From Marinovum sp. (GTDB taxonomy: Bacteria; Pseudomonadota; Alphaproteobacteria; Rhodobacterales; Rhodobacteraceae): a stretch of DNA of 64,000 bases. The position numbers and the translations under genes were made by a program. The DNA is taken from the NCBI GenBank assembly GCA_022447495.1, contig JAKVBH010000017.1, forward strand, positions 26,915 through 90,914, read 5' to 3'. Below, one piece after another: positions 50,740-60,863 of the stretch; position 1 is the first letter of the stretch, and each line of letters begins with the position of its first letter. Below the pieces are notes generated by a model that did no database searches, had not been told where the DNA came from, and saw only the letters and a list, made by a program, of their open reading frames with translations.

Positions 50740-52398
50740 TCACGAAATGTCCTCGCTCCGCCCCGCTTGCCGGCCGGAGAAAATACAGCCACCCAGGAAG
50801 GTGCCTTCAAGCGCGTTGTAGCCGTGGTATCCACCGCCGCCAAACCCCGCCACTTCGCCAGCCGCAAAAAGACCTGGCACGCGCGCCCCATCTGCGTTGA
50901 GCATCTGCCCATCGATGTCTGTATGCAGACCACCGAGAGTTTTGCGCGTGAGCACATGCAGTCGCACGGCAATCAATGGCCCGTTTTTGGGATCAAGGAA
51001 TTTGTGCGGTTTCGCCGTGCGGATCAGACGGTCTCCGCGATAGTTGCGAGCAGCATGGATCGCCATAACCTGTGCATCTTTCGAGAACGGATTATCCATT
51101 TGAGCATCGCGGGCCTCGATCTGCCGCCGCAGATGCGCGGCATCAATGAGATTGCCGCCTGCCACTTGGTTCATGCCACGGGCCAAGGCTTCGAGATCTT
51201 GGGCCACAACAAAGTCCTCACCGCGATCCTTGAACGCCTCGACCGGAGCTGTTGCCGAACTTCCCGAAAAGATGCGCTCCTTGATCACTTGCCGCCAACT
51301 CTTTGACGTAAAATCGGGATTTTGCTCGGAGCCTGAGAGCGCGAATTCCTTTTTGATGACTTTCTGAGTGAGCACAAACCAAGAGTATTCATAGCCTGTG
51401 TCTAAGATTGCCTTGAGAGTGCCCATGGAGTCAAAACCGGGCAGGGCTGGGGGTGCAAAACGATTGCCGCGTGCGTCAAACCACATCGACGACGGACCCG
51501 GCAGAATGCGAATGCCGTGCGAGGGCCAAATCGGATCCCAATTCTTCACCCCTTCGGTGTAATGCCACATTCGGTCGCCATTGATCACGTGCCCGCCCGC
51601 GGCTTCGGAGATGCCGATCATGCGCCCGTCCACATGGGCAGGGACACCGGCGGTCATAGACTTGGGCGCAGGCCCCAGACGGTGTGTGGGCCAAACCTTG
51701 CGCACCATTTCGAAATTGCCACCAATCCCGCCCGAACAGACAATCACCGACGGCGCATGGAGGCTAAACTCGCCCACTGTATCACGATTGGTCTTTGCAC
51801 CGATGGGCGCGGGGTCTTCGGCTAGAAGCGTGCCAGAAACGCCGGTGGCTATTCCGTTTTCCATCTCGATCCGGTCGACTTGGTGACGGAAAGCAAAGCG
51901 CAGACGCCCGGCTTCCTCATGGGCGCGACAGCGTGCGACAAAAGGCTCAAGAACACCGGGACCTGTGCCCCACGTGATGTGGAACCGGGGCACCGAGTTG
52001 CCGTGGCCAGAGGCGAAACTGCCGCCGCGCTCGGCCCAGCCCACGACTGGAAACCACCGCATCCCAATGGCATGGAGCCAGTCGCGCATTTCACCCGCAG
52101 CAAAGTCGAGATATCGTTCTGCCCAAACCCGCGGCATTGCGTCTTCAGGGCGGTCAAATTGCGCTGAGCCCATCCAGTCATTTAAGGCAAGCTCTCGGCT
52201 GTCGCGGATGCCCATGCGGCGCTGTTCGGGTGTGTCGATCATAAAGAGCCCACCGAGCGACCAATGCGCCTGACCGCCAAGGTTCTGAGGACCTTCCTGG
52301 TCGACAACAATCACCTGTTTTCCGCGATCTCCAAGTTCGGCTGCGGCGACAAGACCGGAAAGACCGCCACCCACCACAATGACGTCTGCGTGCGCCAT
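50740..52398 (-). CDS. FAD-binding dehydrogenase
   Basis: DVIVVGGGLSGLVAAAELGDRGKQVIVVDQEGPQNLGGQA; C-terminal GLFAAGEVAGFGGGGYHGYNALEGTFLGGCIFSGR. Confidence 0.88.
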   Translation of the reverse strand: MAHADVIVVGGGLSGLVAAAELGDRGKQVIVVDQEGPQNLGGQAHWSLGGLFMIDTPEQRRMGIRDSRELALNDWMGSAQFDRPEDAMPRVWAERYLDFAAGEMRDWLHAIGMRWFPVVGWAERGGSFASGHGNSVPRFHITWGTGPGVLEPFVARCRAHEEAGRLRFAFRHQVDRIEMENGIATGVSGTLLAEDPAPIGAKTNRDTVGEFSLHAPSVIVCSGGIGGNFEMVRKVWPTHRLGPAPKSMTAGVPAHVDGRMIGISEAAGGHVINGDRMWHYTEGVKNWDPIWPSHGIRILPGPSSMWFDARGNRFAPPALPGFDSMGTLKAILDTGYEYSWFVLTQKVIKKEFALSGSEQNPDFTSKSWRQVIKERIFSGSSATAPVEAFKDRGEDFVVAQDLEALARGMNQVAGGNLIDAAHLRRQIEARDAQMDNPFSKDAQVMAIHAARNYRGDRLIRTAKPHKFLDPKNGPLIAVRLHVLTRKTLGGLHTDIDGQMLNADGARVPGLFAAGEVAGFGGGGYHGYNALEGTFLGGCIFSGRQAGRSEDIS

Positions 52399-53255
52399 CA
52401 CTTCGCCCTCAACCAAAGGACCATCGGCAAGGCGACCAGGTACATCGTGATCCCATAAACGGCTGAAGGCAGGGCCATCACAGGTATAGCCACCGCGCTA
52501 CCGGCAATGAGAGGAGCCACGGCAATGCCCAAAGTGCCGTTTTGGATGCCCGCTTCAATCGAGATTGTCTTGCGTTCTTGCCAGGTTAAACCAAGGGCTC
52601 CGGCCACCGCCAAGGGCAGCAGCATCATGATGATGTTGAGCGCGATGAGCGCAGGCCCCAATGTCGCTAGATTGGTGATGAAGACACCCCAATTGGCTGC
52701 GAGCGCCGCACCCAAGATCGCGACAAAGAGCACACCCGCGAGGGTTACAAACCCCGATTCTATTCGCCTCGCAAACCCGGGCGCAAGCCCCCTGATAAGC
52801 ATCCCGATACCTACCGGTAGCGCGGTGATGAGGAACATGGTGATGGCGACTTCGGTCACCGACACTTCTGGCGCATTGGCTCCCATGAAATGCCCAACCG
52901 CCCAGGCAATCATTAGCGGCACCGTGACAATCGACAAAAGTGAAACAACAGCGGTCAACGAGACGGACAACGCCACATCTCCGCGTGCCAGCTTCGAGAC
53001 GATATTGGTGGTCACACCGCCGGGGCAAAAGCTCAATAGCATGATGCCCACCGCCAATTCACCGGTAATGCCAAAAGTCAAAATGATGCCAAAAGCCACA
53101 ATCGGTAGCAAAACAATTTGGCACAGCGCACCCAGGAGGAACGCCTGTCCACGGGTGAACACGCGCGCAAAATCACCAAGTGTAAGGCCCAAGCCTAGAC
53201 TGAGCATGATCACTGCCAACGAAAGTGGCAGCACAAAGCCAACCAAAATATCCAT
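52398..53255 (-). CDS. Bile acid:sodium symporter family protein
   Basis: Multi-TM; LLSFCPGGVTTNIVSKLARGDVALSVSLTAVVSLLSIVTVP; GIQNGTLGIAV. Confidence 0.87.
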   Translation of the reverse strand: MDILVGFVLPLSLAVIMLSLGLGLTLGDFARVFTRGQAFLLGALCQIVLLPIVAFGIILTFGITGELAVGIMLLSFCPGGVTTNIVSKLARGDVALSVSLTAVVSLLSIVTVPLMIAWAVGHFMGANAPEVSVTEVAITMFLITALPVGIGMLIRGLAPGFARRIESGFVTLAGVLFVAILGAALAANWGVFITNLATLGPALIALNIIMMLLPLAVAGALGLTWQERKTISIEAGIQNGTLGIAVAPLIAGSAVAIPVMALPSAVYGITMYLVALPMVLWLRAK

Positions 53256-53944
53256 GATGTTTCCCCGGATTTTTATCTTCAGCCTAGTCGCGCAGCCATC
53301 CTGCGCGCAACAATGACATCACGGCATGTGCGCCCGTTGTCGGGGGAAGAGTATGGTCAACTGGTCCAAGACGTTTTCGAAAATCGACGGTTTGAGGATC
53401 ATGTATTTGACGCTACAGTCATGCGTTGTGGTAATGTCGTCGGGCCACCCAAACCTGTATATGCAGCAATAGGCATGGCGCAGACCAACGTGATCTCGCA
53501 CTGGATGTGGTCGCTATCGCCATCGGGCAAGCGGAATGTCTAGATTGCTCAAGACGCTCGGAACCAATATTGCATGATCTAGATAGTCTTCGATCAACAA
53601 TACTTGCAACCCGATGCGTGGTTTCACCCCATCACATACGCTGTATGATTGTGCGTCATTTATCTATTGCTTAGTTTGACCGTACTGCGCCACAAGGACC
53701 TCCTCTGGCCAATTTGGGGCATTGTCGCAATAGTGACAGAACGGACGGGTGTGGTAGAGTTGAATCCCTGACGCGCAGAGATCAAAAAATGACAGTTTGT
53801 GATCGCGCAATTTATAAGTGACACGATTGAATTCTAAACTTCTGTTTTTATTGTGAAAAGGCAACTTCCGCGGGCCGGAGTATTGATCGCAGTACGCGGC
53901 GAGGAGACAGGAGGCCTAGACTCAAGACACATCTCGTGCAAGTA

Positions 53945-53960
53945 ATGAACGAGCGTTCAT
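53945..53960. promoter_or_regulatory. Palindrome ATGAACG-AG-CGTTCAT in the mcc operon promoter
   Basis: Perfect 7-bp arms with 2-bp spacer, 14 bp upstream of the carboxyltransferase ATG. Confidence 0.6.
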
Positions 53961-53973
53961 AAACGAGATCCCG

Positions 53974-55581
53974 ATGTCTAAATTGCTCAGTCAGATTAGC
54001 CCGCGTTCGGACGCGTTTGGAGCGAATGCCGATGCGATGCTTGCGCAACTGGATCAAGTACGTGCAGCAGCCGAACTGGCCACGGCAGGTGGTAGTGACA
54101 AAGCCCGCGCACGCCATTTGGAGCGTGGCAAGATGCTTCCCAGAGATCGCGTTGCGGATCTTCTCGACCGAGGGTCGCCGTTTCTTGAAGTCGGGCTGTT
54201 TGCGGCGCATGGGCTCTATGCTGGCACTGTGCCAGCAGGAGGCGCAATCGCCGGTGTTGGGCGCGTGCATGGTCGCGATGTGATGGTACTGGCCAATGAC
54301 GCGACGGTCAAAGGTGGGACCTATTTTCCTTTGACAGTCAAAAAGCATCTGCGGGCTCAAGAGATCGCCGCCGAGAACAACCTGCCTTGTGTCTATTTGG
54401 TGGATTCCGGTGGCGCCAACCTGCCCAATCAAGATGAAGTTTTCCCCGACCGCGACCACTTTGGACGCATCTTCTACAACCAAGCGCGGATGTCAGCAGC
54501 GGGTATCCCGCAGATCGCCGTGGTCATGGGATCCTGCACGGCGGGCGGTGCTTATGTGCCAGCCATGTCAGATGAAACCGTGATCGTCCGCGGCCAAGGC
54601 ACCATCTTTCTCGCCGGACCGCCGCTGGTCAAAGCCGCCACGGGCGAAGACGTCACTGCGGAAGAACTGGGTGGTGGGGAGATGCACACCTCCCGCTCCG
54701 GGGTGGCGGATCACCTGGCCGAAAACGATGCCCACGCGCTCCAAATCACCCGCGATATCCTGCGGCATTTGGGCCATCGCCCTCGCGCCAATGTGGACTT
54801 TGCGACGCCCGAAGAGCCCGCCTACGACCCCGCAGAGGTGATGGGCATCATCCCCGCTGATCCGCGCATCCCGTATGATATCCGCGAGGTCATTGCACGA
54901 CTGGTGGATGGCTCGCGGTTTGATGAGTTTAAAGCCCGATTTGGCGAGACGCTGGTCTGTGGCTTTGCCTATGTCTTAGGCTGTCCTGTGGGCATCATCG
55001 CCAACAATGGCGTGCTCTTTAGCGACAGTGCCACCAAAGGTGCGCATTTTGTGGAACTCTGCTCCCAACGCCATATCCCGCTGGTCTTCTTGCAGAACAT
55101 CACTGGGTTCATGGTCGGTCGCGCCGCAGAAGCGGGCGGCATCGCGCGCCACGGCGCCAAGCTGGTGACCGCCGTGTCGACGACGGCCGTGCCAAAAATC
55201 ACGCTGCTCGTGGGCGGCTCCTACGGCGCGGGCAATTACGGCATGGCTGGGCGCGCCTATGGCCCGCGCTTCCTCTGGACCTGGCCCAATTCCCGCATCG
55301 CTGTGATGGGCGGTGAACAAGCCGCCAGCACATTGGCCATCGTCAAACGCGCCGGGATCGAACGCACCGGCGGCACCTGGAGCGACGAAGAAGAAGCCGC
55401 CTTCAAACAGCCCACCATCGACATGTTCGACGAGCAATCCCACCCGCTCTATGCCTCTGCACGGCTCTGGGACGACGGCATCCTCGACCCCCGCAAAACC
55501 CGCGACACCCTCGCGCTCTCCCTCCAAGCCACCCTCAACGCGCCCATCGAAGACACCCGGTTTGGGCTCTTTAGGATGTGA
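53974..55581 (+). CDS. Methylcrotonoyl-CoA carboxylase-like carboxyltransferase (beta) subunit
   Basis: [65 protein letters not shown]-type block. Confidence 0.9.
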   Translation: MSKLLSQISPRSDAFGANADAMLAQLDQVRAAAELATAGGSDKARARHLERGKMLPRDRVADLLDRGSPFLEVGLFAAHGLYAGTVPAGGAIAGVGRVHGRDVMVLANDATVKGGTYFPLTVKKHLRAQEIAAENNLPCVYLVDSGGANLPNQDEVFPDRDHFGRIFYNQARMSAAGIPQIAVVMGSCTAGGAYVPAMSDETVIVRGQGTIFLAGPPLVKAATGEDVTAEELGGGEMHTSRSGVADHLAENDAHALQITRDILRHLGHRPRANVDFATPEEPAYDPAEVMGIIPADPRIPYDIREVIARLVDGSRFDEFKARFGETLVCGFAYVLGCPVGIIANNGVLFSDSATKGAHFVELCSQRHIPLVFLQNITGFMVGRAAEAGGIARHGAKLVTAVSTTAVPKITLLVGGSYGAGNYGMAGRAYGPRFLWTWPNSRIAVMGGEQAASTLAIVKRAGIERTGGTWSDEEEAAFKQPTIDMFDEQSHPLYASARLWDDGILDPRKTRDTLALSLQATLNAPIEDTRFGLFRM

Positions 55582-56100
55582 GTGATGAGTAGGGTCGTGA
55601 AATTCCAAAGGCCGAAGGATCGTCGCACCGGTGCTCGTCGTCGAATGCCAAATCGCGACACCAATCCACGATCTAGAGCCGACAAACTCGCCGTGTTGGC
55701 TCTTGGTCTTGCTTTGGCGCCTCTTGTCGGGGATCTGATCACGTCTCTGATCCGACCTAGCCACGACGGGGCCCGCGTTTTGACTGTTGTTGATGGCGAC
55801 ACGGTCCGGATTTATCGCCCCGGCTTTGGTTTTGAAAATGCCCGCTTGTTGGGTTTCGACACCCCTGAACTTAAAGCACGGTGCTTTTCGGAATTCGTCG
55901 ACGCCATTTTAGCCAAACAGTACCTGCGCCGGTTGATTTGGACTTCAAGTTCCATCCAAATTCATGGGCTGCAACGCGACAAGTATGGTCGTCCTTTGGT
56001 GGCCTTGGTCATGGATGGTCGCAAGCTTGCCGACTTGATGGTTGGTGCCGAACGTGCCCGCCCATACTGGGGCGGAATTCGAACGGGATGGTGTGCATGA
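55582..56100 (+). CDS. Thermonuclease (SNase-like) family protein with N-terminal hydrophobic segment
   Basis: RVLTVVDGDTVRIYRPGFGFENARLLGFDTPELKARC...DKYGRPLVALVMDGRKLADLMVGAERARPY. Confidence 0.88.
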   Translation: MMSRVVKFQRPKDRRTGARRRMPNRDTNPRSRADKLAVLALGLALAPLVGDLITSLIRPSHDGARVLTVVDGDTVRIYRPGFGFENARLLGFDTPELKARCFSEFVDAILAKQYLRRLIWTSSSIQIHGLQRDKYGRPLVALVMDGRKLADLMVGAERARPYWGGIRTGWCA

Positions 56101-58028
56101 TCTCCAAACTCCTCATAGCCAACCGCGGCGAGATTGCGTGTCGGGTCATCCGCACTGCGCGCATGTTGGGCGTGCAAACGGTGGCGGTCTATTCCGACGC
56201 GGATGCCACCGCGATGCATGTGCAGATGGCCGACGAGGCTGTGCGCATTGGGTCTGCGGAGGTGGGCGAGAGCTACCTGCGTGGGAAGGTCATCCTGGAG
56301 GCTGCCAAGACCACGGGCGCAGATGCGATCCATCCGGGCTACGGTTTTCTCTCGGAAAATCCCGACTTTGTGGAAGCTGTCGAGGCGGCAGGGCTGACCT
56401 TCGTTGGCCCCTCTGCCAAAGCCATCCGCGCGATGGGGCTCAAGGATCAGGCCAAAGCGCTGATGGAGCGCGCGGGCGTGCCGGTTGTGCCGGGCTATCA
56501 CGGTGCCGATCAGGACGCGGACCTCCTCGCCGATGAAGCCGCCAAAATCGGCTATCCGGTGATGATCAAAGCCCGCGCAGGCGGCGGCGGGAAGGGGATG
56601 CGGCTGGTCGAAGACCCCGCTCAGTTTGCCGATGCATTGGCCAGCGCTCAACGCGAAGGACAGGCGAGCTTTGGCGATGCCGCCGTGCTCATCGAGAAGT
56701 TCATCCAAAACCCGCGCCACATCGAAGTGCAGGTCTTTGGCGATGCCCATGGCAATGTCATCCACCTCGGCGAACGGGATTGCTCACTTCAGCGGCGCCA
56801 CCAAAAGGTCATCGAAGAGGCCCCCGCGCCGGGTATGACCGAAGAGCTCCGCGCGGCCATGGGTGCCGCCGCCGTGGCTGCTGCTAAGGCCGTGGACTAC
56901 CAAGGCGCGGGCACTGTAGAGTTCATCGCCGATGGCTCAGGTCCCCTACGCAGCGATGGCTTTTGGTTCATGGAGATGAACACGCGGCTGCAAGTTGAGC
57001 ACCCCGTGACAGAGGCTATCACAGGCCTCGATCTTGTGGCGTTGCAACTCTCAGTCGCATTGGGCGCACCGCTTCCTCTGACCCAGGACGATGTCAAGCT
57101 CACGGGCCACGCGGTCGAAGCACGGCTCTATGCCGAAGACGCCGGTGCTGGGTTCTTGCCAGCCACTGGAACGCTGTCCCACTTGCGGTTCGGCGGCGAG
57201 TTGCGCGTGGATACTGGGGTTCAATCCGGTGACACGGTCACGCCGTTCTACGATCCGATGATCGCCAAACTCATTGCTCACGGCCCGAATCGTGCGGCGG
57301 CGTTCGCGAAACTCGCGAAAGGGTTGGTCGACACACAAATTGCGGGCTGTGTCACGAACCGCGCCTTTTTGCATGCTTTGGTGAGTGATGCGGATGTTTG
57401 CGCTGGGCGGGTTGATACAGGTCTGATCGCGCGCCGTGGTGAAGCACTTCTGGATGATCCGATTGGATCCCTAGAGGTGACGGCTCTCGCGGCTCTCGCA
57501 CACCTTTGGTCCGAGGCACCGTTGGCCGGATACCGCCACTTTGGCCCGGCACGCCAATCTGTGGCCTTTGAGGGGACAGAGATGATCAGTGTCGAGCGAA
57601 CTGGAACAAGCGCCGCCGTGATCCTTGGGGAAGATCGGATGCTCTTCGAAGAGGTCACTTGTACCGGCCACACGTTGCAAGTCGCCCAGAGCGGACGCAT
57701 GCAAAAGGTTGCGTTCACGCGGGCCAGGGACGGGCTCACATTACATCTTGATGCCCATGATCTGGCCTATGCCTTCAAAGATCCTGCAGCAGGCGTGCGG
57801 GGCGCGGGCGCCGATCGTATCGACACTCCAATGCCCGGTCGGGTTATCGCATGCACTGTGGCGGCTGGCCAACACGTGCAAGAGGGCGACACACTCATGG
57901 TGCTGGAGGCGATGAAGATGGAGCATCCGCTGATCGCCCCGCGCGATGGCACCATTGCCGAGGTTTTGGCCGCAGAAGGTGATCAAGTAGAGCAGGGCGC
58001 GCTGCTTGTTCGCTTGGACGCGCTGTAA
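56097..58028 (+). CDS. Biotin carboxylase / BCCP (alpha) subunit, methylcrotonoyl-CoA carboxylase-like
   Basis: MISKLLIANRGEIACRVIRTARMLG, HPGYGFLSEN, C-terminal VLEAMKMEHP biotinylation site. Start at 56097, not 55881. Confidence 0.92.
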   Translation: MISKLLIANRGEIACRVIRTARMLGVQTVAVYSDADATAMHVQMADEAVRIGSAEVGESYLRGKVILEAAKTTGADAIHPGYGFLSENPDFVEAVEAAGLTFVGPSAKAIRAMGLKDQAKALMERAGVPVVPGYHGADQDADLLADEAAKIGYPVMIKARAGGGGKGMRLVEDPAQFADALASAQREGQASFGDAAVLIEKFIQNPRHIEVQVFGDAHGNVIHLGERDCSLQRRHQKVIEEAPAPGMTEELRAAMGAAAVAAAKAVDYQGAGTVEFIADGSGPLRSDGFWFMEMNTRLQVEHPVTEAITGLDLVALQLSVALGAPLPLTQDDVKLTGHAVEARLYAEDAGAGFLPATGTLSHLRFGGELRVDTGVQSGDTVTPFYDPMIAKLIAHGPNRAAAFAKLAKGLVDTQIAGCVTNRAFLHALVSDADVCAGRVDTGLIARRGEALLDDPIGSLEVTALAALAHLWSEAPLAGYRHFGPARQSVAFEGTEMISVERTGTSAAVILGEDRMLFEEVTCTGHTLQVAQSGRMQKVAFTRARDGLTLHLDAHDLAYAFKDPAAGVRGAGADRIDTPMPGRVIACTVAAGQHVQEGDTLMVLEAMKMEHPLIAPRDGTIAEVLAAEGDQVEQGALLVRLDAL

Positions 58029-58071
58029 GATCGTTCGAGAGCCCTTCGCAAAAACGTCTCGCGAAAAACCG

Positions 58072-58457
58072 AAGTGGCGCAAGTTCACCTCAACGGACGT
58101 GCTGGATAGCCTCATAGATATATTCATTCGTCCCGGCTCGCTGGAATAAATCTGATTTTACGACGACCGCGCAATTAGCGCCCAGAAAGTTCGGGTTTGG
58201 TTTGGCGCTCTTAGTGCCAATGCGACGTTCACAGAGCCGGGCGGCGCTTGCGAAAACAGATCCTGACAACGCTTTATCGTCTGGTGCGCAACATACTTCT
58301 CAACGGCGAGCTCTTCTACATCTCACCCACCGCACAAATCCTTATTCAGCAATGGCGCATCCATGGCAACACTGTCAGCCCGCACAGCTCGTTGGTATAT
58401 CGCCCACCAATGCCGGAAAGCGTCGCGCCAATCGACCAGAGGCGTAGGATGCCCTAA
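58072..58457 (+). mobile_element. Degenerate IS3-family transposase (OrfB) 3' remnant
   Basis: KFTSTDVLDSLIDIFIRPGSLE*I*FYDDRAISAQKVRVWFGALSANATFTEPGGACEN, then another frame LLNGELFYISPTAQILIQQWRIHGNTVSPHSSLVYRPPMPE. Matches the IS3 DDE integrase C-terminus (DNGPEF...IEPGSPWENGY...LLNGEIF...WRxHYNTxRPHSxLGYRPP). Confidence 0.82.
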
Positions 58458-58496
58458 CAATCAAACCGGACCTCAGGATGGGGCAAGCCACATTTC

Positions 58497-59267
58497 CTAG
58501 ATCGATTTGATCGACCCGCCGTCAATGCGAATTTTTGAGCCTGTCACGTAGCTTGCTCGACCAGAAGCGAGGAATGTGACCACATCGGCGAACTCTTCTG
58601 GCTTTCCATAGCGCCCAGTTGGGATGGTGGCGCGCGACTTGATAGCGACTTCTTCCACGCTGCTATTGGTGCGCTTGGCGGCTGCGGCATCAAGTTCGTC
58701 AACGCGGTTTGTATGAACGCGGCCAGGCATTACTACGTTGACAGTTATGCCATCTGCGGCGACTTCGTTGGCAAGCGTTTTTGACCAGCCAACAACAGCG
58801 GAACGAATGCCATTTGAGAGTGCAAGGTTGGGTATTGGTTGCTCAACACCAGAGGATGTGATCGAGATAATCCGCCCCCATCCTCGCGCTTTCATTTCAG
58901 GTAGAAGTTGCTTGTTTAGGTGGAAAAGGTTTGCTGCCATCGCCTCAAAATGTGTGATCCACGCAGCGCGATCAGCTGTCTGGGCTGTGCCCGGAGGTGG
59001 GCCGCCTCCATTGTTGACGATTATGTCGACGCCGCCATTTTTTAGAAGCATGTCAACGACTGCATCAACCTGCGATATGTCGCCAAGGTCAAGTTGTACA
59101 GCGTGGACATTTTCGATGCCGTCAGCCCAAGCATTGATTTTCTCATGGCTGCGTGCAGCGGCAAACACAACAACGCCTTCAGCAGCGAGAGACCGTGCAA
59201 TTGCCATGCCCAAGCCACTGCTCGCACCAAGTACAAGTGCTCGTTTTCCTTTAATTCTTAGGTCCAC
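58497..59267 (-). CDS. SDR family oxidoreductase
   Basis: RALVLGASSGLGMAIARSLAAEG, NNGGGPP, YVTGSKIRIDGG. Confidence 0.9.
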   Translation of the reverse strand: MDLRIKGKRALVLGASSGLGMAIARSLAAEGVVVFAAARSHEKINAWADGIENVHAVQLDLGDISQVDAVVDMLLKNGGVDIIVNNGGGPPPGTAQTADRAAWITHFEAMAANLFHLNKQLLPEMKARGWGRIISITSSGVEQPIPNLALSNGIRSAVVGWSKTLANEVAADGITVNVVMPGRVHTNRVDELDAAAAKRTNSSVEEVAIKSRATIPTGRYGKPEEFADVVTFLASGRASYVTGSKIRIDGGSIKSI

Positions 59268-60193
59268 TAGTTTAGCTCCTTTAGGCGGTTCTCTTGGCGG
59301 GTTATGAGCCGGTCAACTTCCTGACGGCTTTCCTTTGAGAGCCTGGGCCCAGGTTTGCGCAAAGCGTCGTGAGTGATCACACCGCGTTTGGCGAGGGTGT
59401 ATTTTCGGATCGCCAGTCCCATGCCCGGCTGCTGTTCAAAGCGTGCGAGTGGCAAGTAGGCGTTGAAGATGTCTTGACAGCGCTCGACATCACCGCGTGC
59501 ATAGTGCTCGACCACACCAGTCATCATTTCGGGGTATGCAAATCCTGTCATTGCGCCATCAGCGCCGCGGGCCATTTCTTCCGGTAAGAACAAACCGCCA
59601 TTGCCGCAAAGAATAGAAATGGGGTTTCTGAGCACGCCGTCGCGGCGCAGGTAGCTGATTTTCTCAAGGCCGGGCCAATCTTCGTGCTTGAGGCAAACAC
59701 ATGTTTGCAATGTGTTGGCAATCTGCGCGATTACTTTGGGAGATATCTGAACGCCAGTCGCAAGCGGGAAATCCTGCAATACGAATGGAACGTCGCCGAT
59801 CAACTCTGCGACTTGGGAATAATAGGTGATGATTTGCTCATCGGTGCGCAGGGTTCCAGGTGGAGCGATCATCACGCCTGCAGCGCCTAAATCCATAACC
59901 ATTTTGGTTAGCGTCTCAATTTGCGCGAAACCTGCGGCAGAGACACCGACGACCACTGGCACGCGGCCGGCCACGCGCGCCAGAATCCGTTCCACGACAT
60001 TGCGCGATTCATCGACCGTGAGTTTCGGGGCTTCGCCCATCATACCAAGTACGGTTAGGCCGGTAGCACCGGCCGAAAGGTAGAAATCGACCATGCTGTC
60101 GCAGCTGGCCATGTCGATTTTTCCATCTGGAAAGAATGGCGTCACGGCGATGACAAAGACGCCTGATGCTGCCGCGGCTGTTAGGTGTGTCAT
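59267..60193 (-). CDS. Dihydrodipicolinate synthase (DapA) family protein
   Basis: GVFVIAVTPFFPDGKIDMAS...GATGLTVLGMMGEAPKL; CLKHEDW with Schiff-base Lys. Confidence 0.88.
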   Translation of the reverse strand: MTHLTAAAASGVFVIAVTPFFPDGKIDMASCDSMVDFYLSAGATGLTVLGMMGEAPKLTVDESRNVVERILARVAGRVPVVVGVSAAGFAQIETLTKMVMDLGAAGVMIAPPGTLRTDEQIITYYSQVAELIGDVPFVLQDFPLATGVQISPKVIAQIANTLQTCVCLKHEDWPGLEKISYLRRDGVLRNPISILCGNGGLFLPEEMARGADGAMTGFAYPEMMTGVVEHYARGDVERCQDIFNAYLPLARFEQQPGMGLAIRKYTLAKRGVITHDALRKPGPRLSKESRQEVDRLITRQENRLKELN

Positions 60194-60203
60194 AGTATTG
60201 TCC

Positions 60204-60863
60204 TTATTGCGTGGCTTGGAGCGCGACGCGGCCTATGGCCATAGCGGTTGTGGCTTGGCAAGGCTCAACAACCGGTACGCCCAGAGACATCTCAAGATCA
60301 CTTCTGAAAGCCGTCATGCCAGCACATCCGAGAATGAGAACGTCTGCAAAGGCCGTGTCACGCAGGTTGATGCCGACGGTTTTCAGGCGCTCAAAAGTTC
60401 GGGTTTTGTCGGTCAGATCTTGCACACCAAGCTCTAGAGGTTGGTCGCCGGCCAGTCTGTCGGCAACCCCCATAGCACCAACATATCGCATGTGCCGAGG
60501 GATGCTTGTCGACAATATCGAGATGATGCCAAATCTTTGACCAAGGGTCATCGCTGTAAGAATTGAAGATTCTGCAATGCCCAGAACTGGCTTATCAGAT
60601 TGCTCACGCAACGCTGCGAGACCTGGGTCGGAATAACAGGCTATGACAAAGGCGCTGGCGGTCTTCTCCAATGCCGCGCAATGGTCCAGCATCGGAGTAA
60701 CCACACCATCAACATCGGCTTGTGTTTCGATGCCTGGCGGACCCTCGATCAGGGTGCGGGCTTCTATCGGGACAGGGGACGCCGAAATCATGGGGGCAAC
60801 TGCCCGAGTGATCCCGTCGGTAACGTGTTGGCTGCTGTTGGGATTGACGACGTAGATTGTCAC
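60204..60863 (-). CDS. Asp/Glu/hydantoin racemase family protein
   Basis: MTIYVVNPNSSQHVTDGI..., FVIACYSDPGL, LILGCAGM; GTG start at 60863. Confidence 0.85.
   Translation of the reverse strand: MTIYVVNPNSSQHVTDGITRAVAPMISASPVPIEARTLIEGPPGIETQADVDGVVTPMLDHCAALEKTASAFVIACYSDPGLAALREQSDKPVLGIAESSILTAMTLGQRFGIISILSTSIPRHMRYVGAMGVADRLAGDQPLELGVQDLTDKTRTFERLKTVGINLRDTAFADVLILGCAGMTAFRSDLEMSLGVPVVEPCQATTAMAIGRVALQATQ

Noticed and set aside
53313-53543. 76-aa ORF between the symporter and mcc genes
   Set aside because: No motif, no clear RBS, and overlapping frames on both strands; insufficient evidence to call a gene.
55881-56096. Long N-terminal extension of the biotin carboxylase ORF starting at 55881
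   Set aside because: It overlaps the SNase gene, and the conserved MISKLLIANRGEIACRVIRTA start lies at 56097 with an ATGA overlap.
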